Positions 52,222 to 60,078 of a DNA stretch of 64,000 bases are shown one piece after another. How positions within the stretch are numbered: the stretch's first letter is position 1; every line of letters starts with the position of its first letter. The stretch covers positions 1 through 64,000 of the forward strand of contig NZ_BCUS01000015.1 of NCBI RefSeq assembly GCF_001591345.1, in the 5' to 3' direction. A program made the translations under genes and the position numbers. The notes under the pieces were generated by a model. That model saw nothing but the letters and a program-made list of their open reading frames with translations, did no database searches and was not told where the DNA came from. Origin of the DNA: Variovorax boronicumulans NBRC 103145. GTDB taxonomy: Bacteria > Pseudomonadota > Gammaproteobacteria > Burkholderiales > Burkholderiaceae_C.

Positions 52222-53096
52222 AGGTCCGGTTTAGGTGCGCGTCGTACGGCCGCTCAGGGCCCATGGCAGACACCAAGCCTTCCCAAAAGCGGTCACTTAA
52301 ACGGAGCGGCCGAAATGGGCCCCAAAGCGGTTTGACGGCAACACCAGCCTTGGCGATCCAGCCGGGGTGCGATTACTAGGCAGAGATTCGGGGCTGATCG
52401 TGGAACCATCGGTCAAGGGGCTGTGACGTTGGCATGTCACAGGACGCCTCGCCTACTCGCCGAACCAGAGCACGAGCCACGCGCCGACAAAGGCGAGTGC
52501 CACCAGCATGTCGAAAGTCTCGCGCGACCACAAAGAGACGCGCACACCCAATGAGCGAATAGCAGACAACATTTTTCCCCTTCATCTTCTCCGCGAACGC
52601 CCCCTCGGTTGAGCTTGCCTTACCCTCCCCTGGGCAGTCAATACGAAGATGGTCTCACCTCCACGGCTGCATCACGCTCGCTGTTTTGGAGAAGGTTCTG
52701 AGCCAGGTCGTTCAGACGGCGAAATGCAGTAGGCGCAACGTCCGCGGTCAGGTGTGCGGCACTCGCAGGACATGGGCGCCACGGTCCTGCTCGACAGGGG
52801 GAGCATCAGACCCGTGCAGTAACCACGAAGGCCCGCGCACCGGTCCGTGCGCCCCCAAGACCTTCGCTCAGGTGCCCAAGATGGAGATCGAGCCGCTCGA
52901 CTGCACTCACTGATCCTCCAGCACAAAGACCCCAACGTCCTTCGTTGAGGCTGGTCTCAAGGAGACGCCGCTCTGTAGTCAGGAAGTATTCAGAATTTCA
53001 CCCCAATATCGATCCTGAAAGTACTGCTTTTGCCCCCGGACTTCACCCCGACCCCATTCAAGGGGGCGGGAGTCCGAAAGCGATCTGGAGGGTGCG
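52222..53096. other. Accessory intergenic region
   Basis: About 875 bp with no recognisable full-length gene. It contains one plausible minus-strand small ORF (52453-52572). The remaining short frames on both strands have no recognisable motif. Confidence 0.35.
52453..52572 (-). CDS. Candidate small membrane protein (39 aa)
   Basis: A 39-codon minus-strand ORF: ATG, a short basic N-terminus (MLSAIRSLGVRVSLWSR), then one hydrophobic segment (MLVALAFVGAWLVLWF) ending in GE and TAG. GAAGGGGAAAA immediately precedes the ATG and includes a good Shine-Dalgarno (AAGGGG). The single predicted transmembrane helix after positive residues is typical of bacterial small membrane proteins. It is not a known family, and the call rests on ribosome site and hydrophobicity only. 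Confidence 0.4.
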   Translation of the reverse strand: MLSAIRSLGVRVSLWSRETFDMLVALAFVGAWLVLWFGE

Positions 53097-54080
53097 ATGC
53101 ACGCAACCAGCATGAGTTCTGTCGGGACCTCGGAAACGACATACCGTGTGTGGATGGACGATCCCGGGAACTTCTCTACCCAGAGGATCACGCCGATGCA
53201 CCACAACTTTCACGAGCACCCGTTGTTTCAAGTGCCCGAACTTGTGAAGCTCGGGATTGAACTCTCGAAGACGGACCAATGCAGGTTCATGAGTCCGGAC
53301 AGAACGGTCTCGTCCTCGCTCGCGCACGACAACCGGCATCCCGACGGGCGCAGCATCGAGGAATTCTTCCAACGCATGGAAGAGCCGGGTTCGTCGGTTG
53401 CCTTCTACAACATCGAGGTCATCCCCCGCTATCAAGCGCTCCTGATGCTGGTGGTGAACTCCATGCGCTCCCTCGTGGAGCGCGAGCAACCGAACATCTT
53501 CAGGGTGAATGGATTCGTCTTCTTCTCTGCCCCGCCTTCCGTCACGCCCTTTCACATCGATCGCGAGAACAACTTCTGGCTGCAGTTGCATGGGCACAAG
53601 CTCCTCAACGTATGGGATCACCGTGATCGCAGCATCGTGCCGGCCGATGCCGTGGAGGACTTCATCGTCACGCAGTCGCTCAAGAAAGTGCGCTTCGATG
53701 AATCCTTCCTGCCGCGCGGACAGGAGTTCGATGCACACCCGGGGGATGCCGTGTACTTCCCGAGCACCTCGCCCCACATGACGAGATCCTTGGTTGACCG
53801 AACCACCGCTGGCAATCGCCTGTCGATCTCGATCGGGGTGACCTTCTACACCGCAGTCACGCGCGAGGTGGCCCGCATTCATCAGGTGAACCGGCTGATG
53901 CGAAAGTGCGGCCTGTCACCCTCGTACCCGGGAGAGTCGCCGACCGCGGACGCAGTCAAATCGACCGTTGGCGGCGTGGTCGGCGCCGGGCGCGCGCGGC
54001 TCGGTGTCGCGCGCGCCCGATTCATCAGCCTGACCACGACCCGACGCTTGAAGCACATTCCGCCTCCGGGCTCCTACTGA
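53097..54080 (+). CDS. JmjC/cupin-like Fe(II)-2-oxoglutarate oxygenase-type protein
   Basis: 327 residues. The cupin core shows a HxD pair in TPFHIDRENNFWLQLHGHKLLNVW and a distal histidine in GDAVYFPSTSPHMTRSL, the Fe(II)-binding triad layout of the Cupin_8/JmjC-like family, with VNGFVFFSAPPS just before. A basic C-terminal tail (GAGRARLGVARARF) follows. Homologues are often found beside peptide or polyketide clusters or as hydroxylases of unknown target. GGAGG precedes the ATG. It stands alone in the accessory region with no obvious partner. Confidence 0.7.
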   Translation: MHATSMSSVGTSETTYRVWMDDPGNFSTQRITPMHHNFHEHPLFQVPELVKLGIELSKTDQCRFMSPDRTVSSSLAHDNRHPDGRSIEEFFQRMEEPGSSVAFYNIEVIPRYQALLMLVVNSMRSLVEREQPNIFRVNGFVFFSAPPSVTPFHIDRENNFWLQLHGHKLLNVWDHRDRSIVPADAVEDFIVTQSLKKVRFDESFLPRGQEFDAHPGDAVYFPSTSPHMTRSLVDRTTAGNRLSISIGVTFYTAVTREVARIHQVNRLMRKCGLSPSYPGESPTADAVKSTVGGVVGAGRARLGVARARFISLTTTRRLKHIPPPGSY

Positions 54081-54282
54081 AGAACGGGCCTGCAGGAGCG
54101 GGCCAAATACCATCCAGCGTCTTGCGACGGCGCTGCGAACGTCCGCTGTGCGGTGAATCAGAGCTCGGTGACGAAGGACTGGTTCTGGCCGGATGCCGTC
54201 AACGTATCTGAGGCTCCACCGGCACAAAGCCGAAGTTCAATGCCCCGCAAAGTCGTCGTCGGTCAGATGATCCGAGAGGCGT

Positions 54283-54723
54283 TCATAAGCTACCCCATAG
54301 ATACAGCGACTTCTGTTCAGCAATCGCCTGTTTAGCGAGTCTTTGAAGATCCAGCACCACAGGTCGCAGTTCCGCCACATCCACTTGAAGCTCCTCGGTG
54401 TCGGCCCATCGGGGGAGTGCAGCATCAAGCGCCGAGTGTTCGACGTGAGCAAGAAGTTGGACTAGCCGATCTGGGAACCGGAAGAGCCAGGAGTCCCCTT
54501 CATCGCCGCCCTCGTCACTTTCCAACTCGTGCAGGTCAGCATCCCATTCCTTCCCTTCTAGGATTGCCCACAAAGTGCCTACTTCAAGGTCGGTGAAGCC
54601 TTTGTACTCAGCCGGGCGCAATTGCAATGCAATGGCCTTTCCTTGGTCATCTTCGCTCATCCGGTCCGCGTAGCGCGCGGCTTCTCCTTCATTCGCGACG
54701 AAGAAGTCGGAAAGTAATCCCAT
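54283..54723 (-). CDS. Hypothetical protein, immunity-like (146 aa)
   Basis: Not recognised. 146 residues, strongly acidic (ELESDEGGDEGDSW), all soluble, beginning MGLLSDFFVANEGEAARYADRM. LEVGTLWAILEGKEWDADLHEL and FPDRLVQLLAHVEHSALDAALPRWADTEEL give a helical pattern. Such acidic single-domain proteins are common among immunity genes. It is transcribed with or near three other small minus-strand genes. Confidence 0.6.
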   Translation of the reverse strand: MGLLSDFFVANEGEAARYADRMSEDDQGKAIALQLRPAEYKGFTDLEVGTLWAILEGKEWDADLHELESDEGGDEGDSWLFRFPDRLVQLLAHVEHSALDAALPRWADTEELQVDVAELRPVVLDLQRLAKQAIAEQKSLYLWGSL

Positions 54724-54846
54724 TGCATTCCTCCTATGTTTCTATGCTGCCACTGAGCGGCGTAACGCGGATTTAGATGACTAGACCGCTTCCGAGGGTG
54801 TCTGGCTCCGACGCCAAGTGACCGGTCCTGGCCGACTACTGCCGTC

Positions 54847-55146
54847 CTAGCCATGCAACGGATAGAACTTCTCTCCAAATTGCTCAACCACTGCACAGCA
54901 CTCAGGCGTAGAGACCGGTGGGAAGAGATCCAGCAACAGTTCCCGGAGCTTGCGCTGAAGTGCAGTCGTGGCATGGGCCGGGAGAGCGTCTCGTAGAACA
55001 ACCTGAACCAGTATTGAGTCCAGTGCCCCCTCTCCAGAACGCTCCACGTAGACCGTCCCGTTCTGCCTCACAAGGTCTTCAACGGCCCTCTCCACTTGGT
55101 GCTCAAGTCGCTCGCGTGCGAGATGCCTAGATTTGCGATTCGACAC
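54847..55146 (-). CDS. Hypothetical protein (99 aa)
   Basis: Not recognised. 99 residues with a basic N-terminus (MSNRKSRHLARERLEHQVERAVEDLV), then NGTVYVERSGEGALDSILVQVVLRDA and a C-terminal half containing RKLRELLLDLFPP and CCAVVEQF. Soluble, no signal peptide. It belongs to the minus-strand group of small genes between 54.3 and 55.9 kb. Confidence 0.5.
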   Translation of the reverse strand: MSNRKSRHLARERLEHQVERAVEDLVRQNGTVYVERSGEGALDSILVQVVLRDALPAHATTALQRKLRELLLDLFPPVSTPECCAVVEQFGEKFYPLHG

Positions 55147-55248
55147 CGATCCTGCTCCCCCTGCGGTTTAACACCTGAACGTCTGCCGATCGAATTTTGA
55201 CAGGCCGTGCAATCGACCAGTTGTGGCCGGATTCTGCCGGCCGCGCCT

Positions 55249-55545
55249 TCAGTCGTGAAGGCTGACCTGGATGCTGATGCCGGGATGCCGCTTTTCGAGT
55301 CCACGTAGCCACGCAGACAGTTCAGAGCCCTCATCGCGATAGAGCGTGGCCAAACGAGGAAGACCAATGACCGTGACCTTGGCCGGAAGCGAAGGTTCTG
55401 AACCAGCCACCAAGCTCTCACGCAGGAATTCCCACGTGAGCTCGCGGTCAAGAGACAGGCCGAGAAAGCGCGCCACGGCCTGTCGCACGTATAGCGGTGA
55501 TGTGGCGCCGCTCACGTCAAGCACCGATTTCCTGGTTTCCATCAA
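55249..55545 (-). CDS. Hypothetical protein, possibly barstar-like (98 aa)
   Basis: 98 residues. VSGATSPLYVRQAVARFLGL, TWEFLRESLVAG, KVTVIGLPRLATLYRDEGSEL and SAWLRGLEKRHPGISIQV follow the helix-strand layout of barstar-like ribonuclease inhibitors, but the match is weak and some usual barstar residues (NLDAL) are absent. If correct it would be another immunity-type gene. Its stop is about 100 bp upstream of the 99-aa gene. Confidence 0.5.
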   Translation of the reverse strand: MMETRKSVLDVSGATSPLYVRQAVARFLGLSLDRELTWEFLRESLVAGSEPSLPAKVTVIGLPRLATLYRDEGSELSAWLRGLEKRHPGISIQVSLHD

Positions 55546-55614
55546 TATCCTCGTCTATTGAGCGTCCGGTTGCGGGCGAATTCTGCGTCGGCCCCGAACG
55601 GCAGGTCTTGGCCG

Positions 55615-55899
55615 TCAAGCGCCGGTCGCCGCTGCACGTTGGCCGTAGCGCAATGCGTGGTCACGAAGCCCCAACCGCGCCGAAACTTCTTGCAGTCTGC
55701 TCCAGAACTGTTCTCCACCAAATCGATTGCCGAGTTCCTCGAAAACCTCAACGGCTTGCGCGAAATCGCCCCGTGCAACGAAAGATGCGAACTCGCCTTC
55801 CCGCTCTTGGACGAACTGGCTGGAAAGCGATGTTGCCAAGTGGTATCGACAGTCCGAGAACAAGGCTGCAATGTCTGGTGGCAACTTGCTGGTTGTCAT
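55615..55899 (-). CDS. Hypothetical protein (94 aa)
   Basis: Not recognised. 94 residues from the ATG at 55899 (MTTSKLPPDIAALF), mostly helical: EREGEFASFVARGDFAQAVEVFEELGNRFGGEQFWSRLQEVS. The helix-turn-helix-like repeats recall short TPR-like modules. A longer frame reaches 56025 but enters IS3 debris. First gene of the small minus-strand group. Confidence 0.5.
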   Translation of the reverse strand: MTTSKLPPDIAALFSDCRYHLATSLSSQFVQEREGEFASFVARGDFAQAVEVFEELGNRFGGEQFWSRLQEVSARLGLRDHALRYGQRAAATGA

Positions 55900-56001
55900 G
55901 TTGGTTGAAGTGAATTCTCGAACGCCTGGTTCTAGCCGACTGTAGTCAAGGCGGAAGCGCAAGCGAAGTGCTGCCGGAGGAAAACTGGAGTGGCGTGACG
56001 T

Positions 56002-56190
56002 CATCACTTCGACCAAGGAATCCACTCAAGATACCAGCGAGCACTTCCAGGAGCTGCTCAAGGAACCAGGTATTTCCTGCAGCATGAGCCATGCGGGCGA
56101 GGTCTGGGGCAGCTCGGCCATGGAGAGCTTCTTCAGTTCACTGAAGACTAAGCGCAGGGCCAGAAAGGTAACCGGGTCAGCGAGCAGGCT
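56002..56190 (+). pseudogene. IS3-family OrfB C-terminal remnant
   Basis: Plus-strand frames joined by at least two frameshifts encode HH-DQGI, then TSEHFQELLKEPGISCSMSHAGEVWGSSAMESFFSSLKTKR in pieces, the third-aspartate to DDE-glutamate part of an IS3 transposase (typical: GEVWDNSAMESFFSSLKTER). The Asn of DNSAMES is changed to Ser and the frame is then lost. A remnant only, unrelated in position to the IS3 fragment near 20.5 kb. Confidence 0.75.
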
Positions 56191-56336
56191 CGCGCCACCA
56201 TGCCCGCTGTCGGGTCGGGGGCGGTCAGCAATCACGATGGAGCTGAACGGCGTCCGTCTGGACTGACGCTCCTTCGCGGGCGGCCGGCGAGCGCAAGCGC
56301 TGCACATTTGCCGCCCATGCGTGTTGACGCTCTCTT

Positions 56337-56358
56337 GAGGGCGCCCGCGGGCGCCCTC
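56337..56358. terminator. Perfect 22-bp GC palindrome, probable terminator of the hsp20 unit
   Basis: GAGGGCGCCCG and its exact complement form an 11-bp stem with no loop, 11 bp beyond the hsp20 stop codon on the minus strand. No T-tract follows on either strand, so it may be a factor-assisted terminator or an mRNA-stabilising hairpin. Confidence 0.45.
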
Positions 56359-56368
56359 GCCTTACGAC

Positions 56369-56776
56369 TCATCCAACCTCGACATTGATTCGCCGCGGCT
56401 TGGCATGCTCGGCCTTGGGGATACGCAGTTTCAACACGCCCTGCGCCAGCTCGGCGGACACCTTCTCGGTGTCCAGCTCCTTGCTGAGCGTGAAGACGCG
56501 GCGAAACCGGCCCAGGCCGACCTCGGTGTGGCTGGTCTTCAGGTCATCCGGCACGCTCAGGCCCGACTCCGCCTCGATGGTCAAGGTCTCCGCTTCGACA
56601 TGAAGATTCAGCTTGTCGCGCGACACGCCGGGCAGATCGGCGTAGAGCGTGATGCCCCCGGCGTCTTCCACCACGTCGACAGGCGGTGTGAGGGCCGCGC
56701 CCTGATAGCGTGGCGCCTGCCCACGATCCATGGGTTCCGGCGCGCTGGGCGATGCGGTCTGTACGTCATTGCTCAT
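56369..56776 (-). CDS. Hsp20/alpha-crystallin small heat-shock protein
   Basis: 135 residues. The alpha-crystallin domain (about 35-130) has VDVVEDAGGITLYADLPGV, LTIEAESGL, the FRRVFTL segment and the terminal AELAQGVLKLRIPKAE with the conserved GVL/LxIPK. ATP-independent holdase for unfolding proteins in the cytosol. The ATG at 56776 is 9 nt from AGGAG; an in-frame ATG at 56785 directly abuts the ribosome site and is less likely. Second of two adjacent hsp20 genes. Confidence 0.9.
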   Translation of the reverse strand: MSNDVQTASPSAPEPMDRGQAPRYQGAALTPPVDVVEDAGGITLYADLPGVSRDKLNLHVEAETLTIEAESGLSVPDDLKTSHTEVGLGRFRRVFTLSKELDTEKVSAELAQGVLKLRIPKAEHAKPRRINVEVG

Positions 56777-56794
56777 GATGTTCATCTCCTTGTT

Positions 56795-57232
56795 TCACAG
56801 GACAGCGATGCGCCGCGGCTGTGCCGAGGCCCGGCGGCGGACCGTGATGCGCAGTACACCGTCGCGCAGCCGGGCCTCGACGGCCTCTGGATCGGCATCG
56901 TCCGGCAGAGTGAGGACGCGGCGAAACGGCCCCTCGAAGCGCTCGTTGATGTGCACGGCCGCCTTGGCCTGCGCATCGGGAAGCAGGCTCTTGCGCTCAC
57001 CCGCGATGGTCATGAGACCACGCTCGAGGTTGATCTCCAGCGTGGCCGGGTCGACGCCGGGGGCGAACGCGAAGATCTCCAGCGCCTGCGGTGTGGCGCC
57101 CACGTTCAACGCGGGAAATCCGTTGCTGCCGTAACCGCGAATGGTGGGTGACAGATCGAACGCCTGCTGCATGTCCCGTTGCAGGCGATCCATCTCGGCC
57201 AGCATGTCGCGCGGGAAGAAAGATCGGTACAT
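56795..57232 (-). CDS. Hsp20/alpha-crystallin small heat-shock protein
   Basis: 145 residues. After an N-terminal arm (FPRDMLAEMDRLQRDMQQAF) the alpha-crystallin domain shows EIFAFAPGVDPATLEINLERG, LTIAGER-like MTIAGERKSL, ERFEGPFRRVLTLPDDADP and RLRDGVLRITV. AGGAGG precedes the ATG. It lies 18 bp upstream of the other hsp20 gene on the same strand, so the two are probably co-expressed and may form hetero-oligomers. Confidence 0.9.
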   Translation of the reverse strand: MYRSFFPRDMLAEMDRLQRDMQQAFDLSPTIRGYGSNGFPALNVGATPQALEIFAFAPGVDPATLEINLERGLMTIAGERKSLLPDAQAKAAVHINERFEGPFRRVLTLPDDADPEAVEARLRDGVLRITVRRRASAQPRRIAVL

Positions 57233-57282
57233 GGGAAACCTCCTGTCAAATCAATTGAACCTGAACAGAATCGAGCCGTCCC

Positions 57283-57618
57283 TCACTGGGGCAGGCCGTG
57301 CGTGCCCGTTGGCCGCGCAGCGCCATCGCTGTCCGCGCGGTGCCGTGCAAAGATCCGGGAGGGTCGCTGTCGCCAGCGCGCGGTGCGCGACTGCGGGTAC
57401 GAGAATTTCGCCAACTCCTCGCGCCCCTTCTGCGTGATGGCCAGCACCTGGGCGGCCGAAGGGGAGCCAGACAGCGTGAGCGAGTTCGAGGGCGCGGGGA
57501 TCAGGGCAACGACGAGCCCGGCGGCCCGAAGCACCCGCACCTGATCGATGTCCGCGGTGCGATAGAACGAGACAGGCAAGCGAGAGCCGGCAATTTGCTT
57601 GAGCAAGTTCATGGCCAT
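57283..57618 (-). CDS. Small conserved protein linked to hsp20 genes (111 aa, winged-helix-like)
   Basis: 111 residues. The first 75 residues (MNLLKQIAGSRLPVSFYRTADIDQVRVLRAAGLVVALIPAPS in pieces, AAQVLAITQKGREELAKF) look like a small winged-helix-type fold; the tail is Arg/Pro-rich and low complexity. A strong AAAGGAGG precedes the ATG at 57618. It is 50 bp upstream of the hsp20 pair on the same strand. The protein cut at the right edge of the window shares DIxxVxVLxAAGLV...L.IT..GR.EL. Function unknown. Confidence 0.65.
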   Translation of the reverse strand: MAMNLLKQIAGSRLPVSFYRTADIDQVRVLRAAGLVVALIPAPSNSLTLSGSPSAAQVLAITQKGREELAKFSYPQSRTARWRQRPSRIFARHRADSDGAARPTGTHGLPQ

Positions 57619-58280
57619 TGAATACCTCCTTTTCGGTTGACCAATTTCCGACGCAAGCGAACATAGGAGCCTCCGAATCGATTTTCAAGAGGCGGTTTTC
57701 GACACCCGCGCGAAACGCAGGCCGACACGAAAAAAACCCGGCCGCACGCGACCGGGTTGAGGTTTACAGCAAGTCCGCGGTGGTGCCGCGGAGACAAAAA
57801 TCTACCGCGCCGCGCCGACGCAGGCATGTCAGACAACTTCTGATTCTTGAACGCCAGCGCAATGGCCGGACCGACGCGCTAACGCGCCTGGGCGCGTCGA
57901 TTCTGCAGGGCGTATTCGGGCAACATCCCTCTCAAGTTGAAGGCATCCTAGACCGTGCCGTTGCGAGAGGGTCAAGCACTTTCCAGGGGCCGCGGTCGCT
58001 GCGTCAGCCGTTTTTCGACGGGCACCCTCTGCCTGCAGCAGGCTGCGCCAGGTGTGCGGACATCAAGAGCTTCGGCCCAACCCGGAAAACGAAAGCGGTT
58101 GCTGGCCGGAGACTGACATGCGTCGCGTCCAGCGCAGCTCATCCGATGCTGGCCGAGCGCGCAACGGCCAGCTGCAAACAGCTTGAGCCGGCCCTTGACG
58201 TCACGCGGCATCGCAGGGATTCCCATCGCCGGACCACGTCTGCTTCCGGGACGAAGGCCATCCGGCTGAAGTCGATCCTA
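57619..58280. other. Long intergenic region upstream of the hsp20 group
   Basis: About 660 bp. Open frames on both strands have non-coding composition and no recognisable motif. It holds a strong minus-strand intrinsic terminator (57730-57758) with no visible gene to terminate. It also presumably contains the heat-shock promoter of the hsp20 group, for which no clear sigma-32 sequence could be assigned. Confidence 0.4.
57730..57758 (-). terminator. Intrinsic terminator on the minus strand
   Basis: AACCCGG and CCGGGTT pair into a 7-bp stem (57735-57741 with 57752-57758). On the minus strand the stem is followed directly by a T-run. It faces into the hsp20 group and lies about 110 bp upstream of the 111-aa gene, so it ends a transcript arriving from the right. 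Confidence 0.7.
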
Positions 58281-58296
58281 AGGTAGTGGAAAGATG

Positions 58297-58310
58297 TGGA
58301 ACCGTTTTCA
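58297..58310. promoter_or_regulatory. LacI-type operator half-match (TGGAACCGTTTTCA)
   Basis: Imperfect palindrome with central CG (5 of 7 pairs), resembling the second site 75 bp downstream. Spacing suggests two LacI-family sites upstream of the operon at 58409. Confidence 0.4.
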
Positions 58311-58371
58311 TTCGTTCGGCACTTCTTTCTTCTTCGTAATTTCCTTCGTTTTGGGAATTCAGGGTTATCAC

Positions 58372-58389
58372 TGTAGAAACGTTTCCACG
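58372..58389. promoter_or_regulatory. LacI-type operator (GAAACGTTTC core)
   Basis: A near-perfect palindrome TGTAGAAACGTTTCCACG with central CG (7 of 9 pairs), the typical form of LacI/GalR-family operators. It lies 20 bp before the start at 58409 of an operon whose second gene encodes a LacI-family protein. Confidence 0.6.
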
Positions 58390-58408
58390 CCCACCACAAA
58401 CTGCAGTC

Positions 58409-59029
58409 ATGACCGGTTCTGCATCGCCCTTTCTCGCACCCTCCACACGCTTGCCACTGCGGCCGCCCCCCTACGAACCCGAGGTGGCAGCAGCCGTGCA
58501 GAGCACCGCCTTCAAGGGCCTGTCACCCCTGAACCTTCGACTGGCGCTCGCGAATCACAGCAAGCTCGGCCCGGCCTTCCAGGCCATGGCACATGTGGTG
58601 CTGTTCCAGTGCGCGCTGCCCGAACGGGACCGCGAGATCGCGATCATCCGCACCGGCGCGCTCACGCGGTCCGAGTACGAATGGGGCATGCACATCAGCA
58701 TCTACGCGGACAGGTGCGGCCTGGATGCCGCGCAGGTGCGCGAGCTCACCGGCAGTGCCGACTGGCATGCGCTGTCGCCAGGCCTGTGGAGCGACAGGGA
58801 ACGCCTGATCGTGCGCATGGTGGATGAGCTGCACCACCACTGCACGGTGTCCGATCAGACCTGGCAGTCCCTTGGCGCGGGCTGGCCGCAGGAGCAGGTG
58901 ATCGAGCTGATCTTCGCGTCGAGCTTCTATCACATGGCCGCGCTGTTCCTGAACAGCGCGGCCGTGCCGCTCGAGCCCGGTGCCGAGCGTTTCCCTGCCC
59001 CGCTTGCACAGGCGAAAGTGCCGGCATGA
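58409..59029 (+). CDS. Carboxymuconolactone decarboxylase (CMD/AhpD) family protein
   Basis: 206 residues. The CMD core is seen in LPERDREIAIIRTGALTRSEYEWGMHISIY, with the family glutamate and histidine of ExxxH, and in QVIELIFASSFYHMAALFLNSA. The AhpD-type catalytic CxxC is absent, as in the decarboxylase and isomerase-like branch. It is the first gene of a LacI-controlled operon of SDR, Bug, VOC and NTF2-like genes and probably acts on an organic-acid or lactone intermediate. Confidence 0.8.
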   Translation: MTGSASPFLAPSTRLPLRPPPYEPEVAAAVQSTAFKGLSPLNLRLALANHSKLGPAFQAMAHVVLFQCALPERDREIAIIRTGALTRSEYEWGMHISIYADRCGLDAAQVRELTGSADWHALSPGLWSDRERLIVRMVDELHHHCTVSDQTWQSLGAGWPQEQVIELIFASSFYHMAALFLNSAAVPLEPGAERFPAPLAQAKVPA

Positions 59030-60078
59030 AGGCCAAGATCACCATCCGCGAAGTGGCCAAGGCCGCCGGCGTTGCGATTGGAACGGCCTCGCGGGCCCTG
59101 AACCGCAGCGGGCGCGTTAGCGAGCAGGCCATCGCAGCGGTCACCAAGGCGGCGCGCGAGCTCGGCTACACGCCGGATTCGGTGGCGCAGAGCATGCGCA
59201 CCCGCTCGACAGGCGTGGTCGGGTTACTGGTGTCGGATCTGGCCAACCCCTTGTACGCGCGGATCATCACGGCGGTCGAATCGCGCCTGCTGGCGGCGGG
59301 CTATGCGCTGCTGGTGGCCAGCACCCACAACGACGACCAGCGCGAGAAAACCCTGATCGACCTGTTCCGGCGCCGGCGCGTGGACGGGCTCATCCTCGGT
59401 CCCTGCCAGGCCGAGACCCCGGCCTACCTCGACCAGCTGGCGGCGCACGGCCCGGTGATCGCGCTCGATCGCGACTTCCAGGGCAACAACGCGGGCGTGC
59501 ACGTTGACCACTACCACGGCGCGCTTCAGGCCACGCGCTACCTGCTGAACCTCGGTCATACGCGCATCGCACTGCTGACGCCCGGCAGCGTGTTGCGTCC
59601 GGGTCGCGAGCGCATCATGGGCTACAGGGACGCCTATCTGGAGCGTGGTCTGCAGCCCGACCCCAAGCTGATCCGCGCCGAGAAGTCGGCGATGGACTTC
59701 GCCTTCAGCGAGGCCCTCTCGCTGCTGGGCTCCCCCACGGCGCCCACGGCCTTCCTGTGCCTGGGCACCCGCATCCTGTCGGGCGTGCTGCAGGCACTGC
59801 GTCACTCGGGCCGTTTGGCGCCCGATGACGTCAGTGTCGTCAGCATCGGCGACACCGACCTGTCGCAGCTTTTCAGTCCCGCCATCACCTCGCTGACCTG
59901 GGACCTGGAAGCGGTCGGCACCGCCGTGGCCGAGCTGCTGCTGCGGCGGCTGGACAGCACAGCCCCCCTTGAGCAGGAGCGCATCCTGCTCACCACCCAG
60001 ATGGTGCTGCGCGAATCCTGCGGTCCGGTCGCCAAGGCACCCGCTGCCGTCCGCAAGAAAACGAGAACGGCCTCATGA
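59026..60078 (+). CDS. LacI-family transcriptional regulator
   Basis: 350 residues. The N-terminal HTH (ITIREVAKAAGVAIGTASRALNRSGRVSEQ in pieces) and the hinge helix (YTPDSVAQSMRTRSTG) precede a ribose-binding-type effector domain (VGLLVSDLANPLYARIITAVE, SVVSIGDTDL). ATGA overlap with the CMD gene puts the regulator inside the operon it likely controls through the two upstream palindromes. Confidence 0.93.
   Translation: MKAKITIREVAKAAGVAIGTASRALNRSGRVSEQAIAAVTKAARELGYTPDSVAQSMRTRSTGVVGLLVSDLANPLYARIITAVESRLLAAGYALLVASTHNDDQREKTLIDLFRRRRVDGLILGPCQAETPAYLDQLAAHGPVIALDRDFQGNNAGVHVDHYHGALQATRYLLNLGHTRIALLTPGSVLRPGRERIMGYRDAYLERGLQPDPKLIRAEKSAMDFAFSEALSLLGSPTAPTAFLCLGTRILSGVLQALRHSGRLAPDDVSVVSIGDTDLSQLFSPAITSLTWDLEAVGTAVAELLLRRLDSTAPLEQERILLTTQMVLRESCGPVAKAPAAVRKKTRTAS

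Noticed and set aside
51322-55899. CDI-type toxin-immunity system with the giant exoprotein
   Set aside because: The exoprotein is the DUF3739 type with no toxin tip, and the small genes are not downstream of its C-terminus.
56405-57151. Plus-strand 248-aa open frame over the hsp20 genes
   Set aside because: Antisense shadow of two clear alpha-crystallin genes.
57618-58286. Plus-strand 222-aa open frame upstream of the CMD operon
   Set aside because: Low-complexity basic composition, no recognisable motif, and it overlaps a strong terminator and regulatory DNA.
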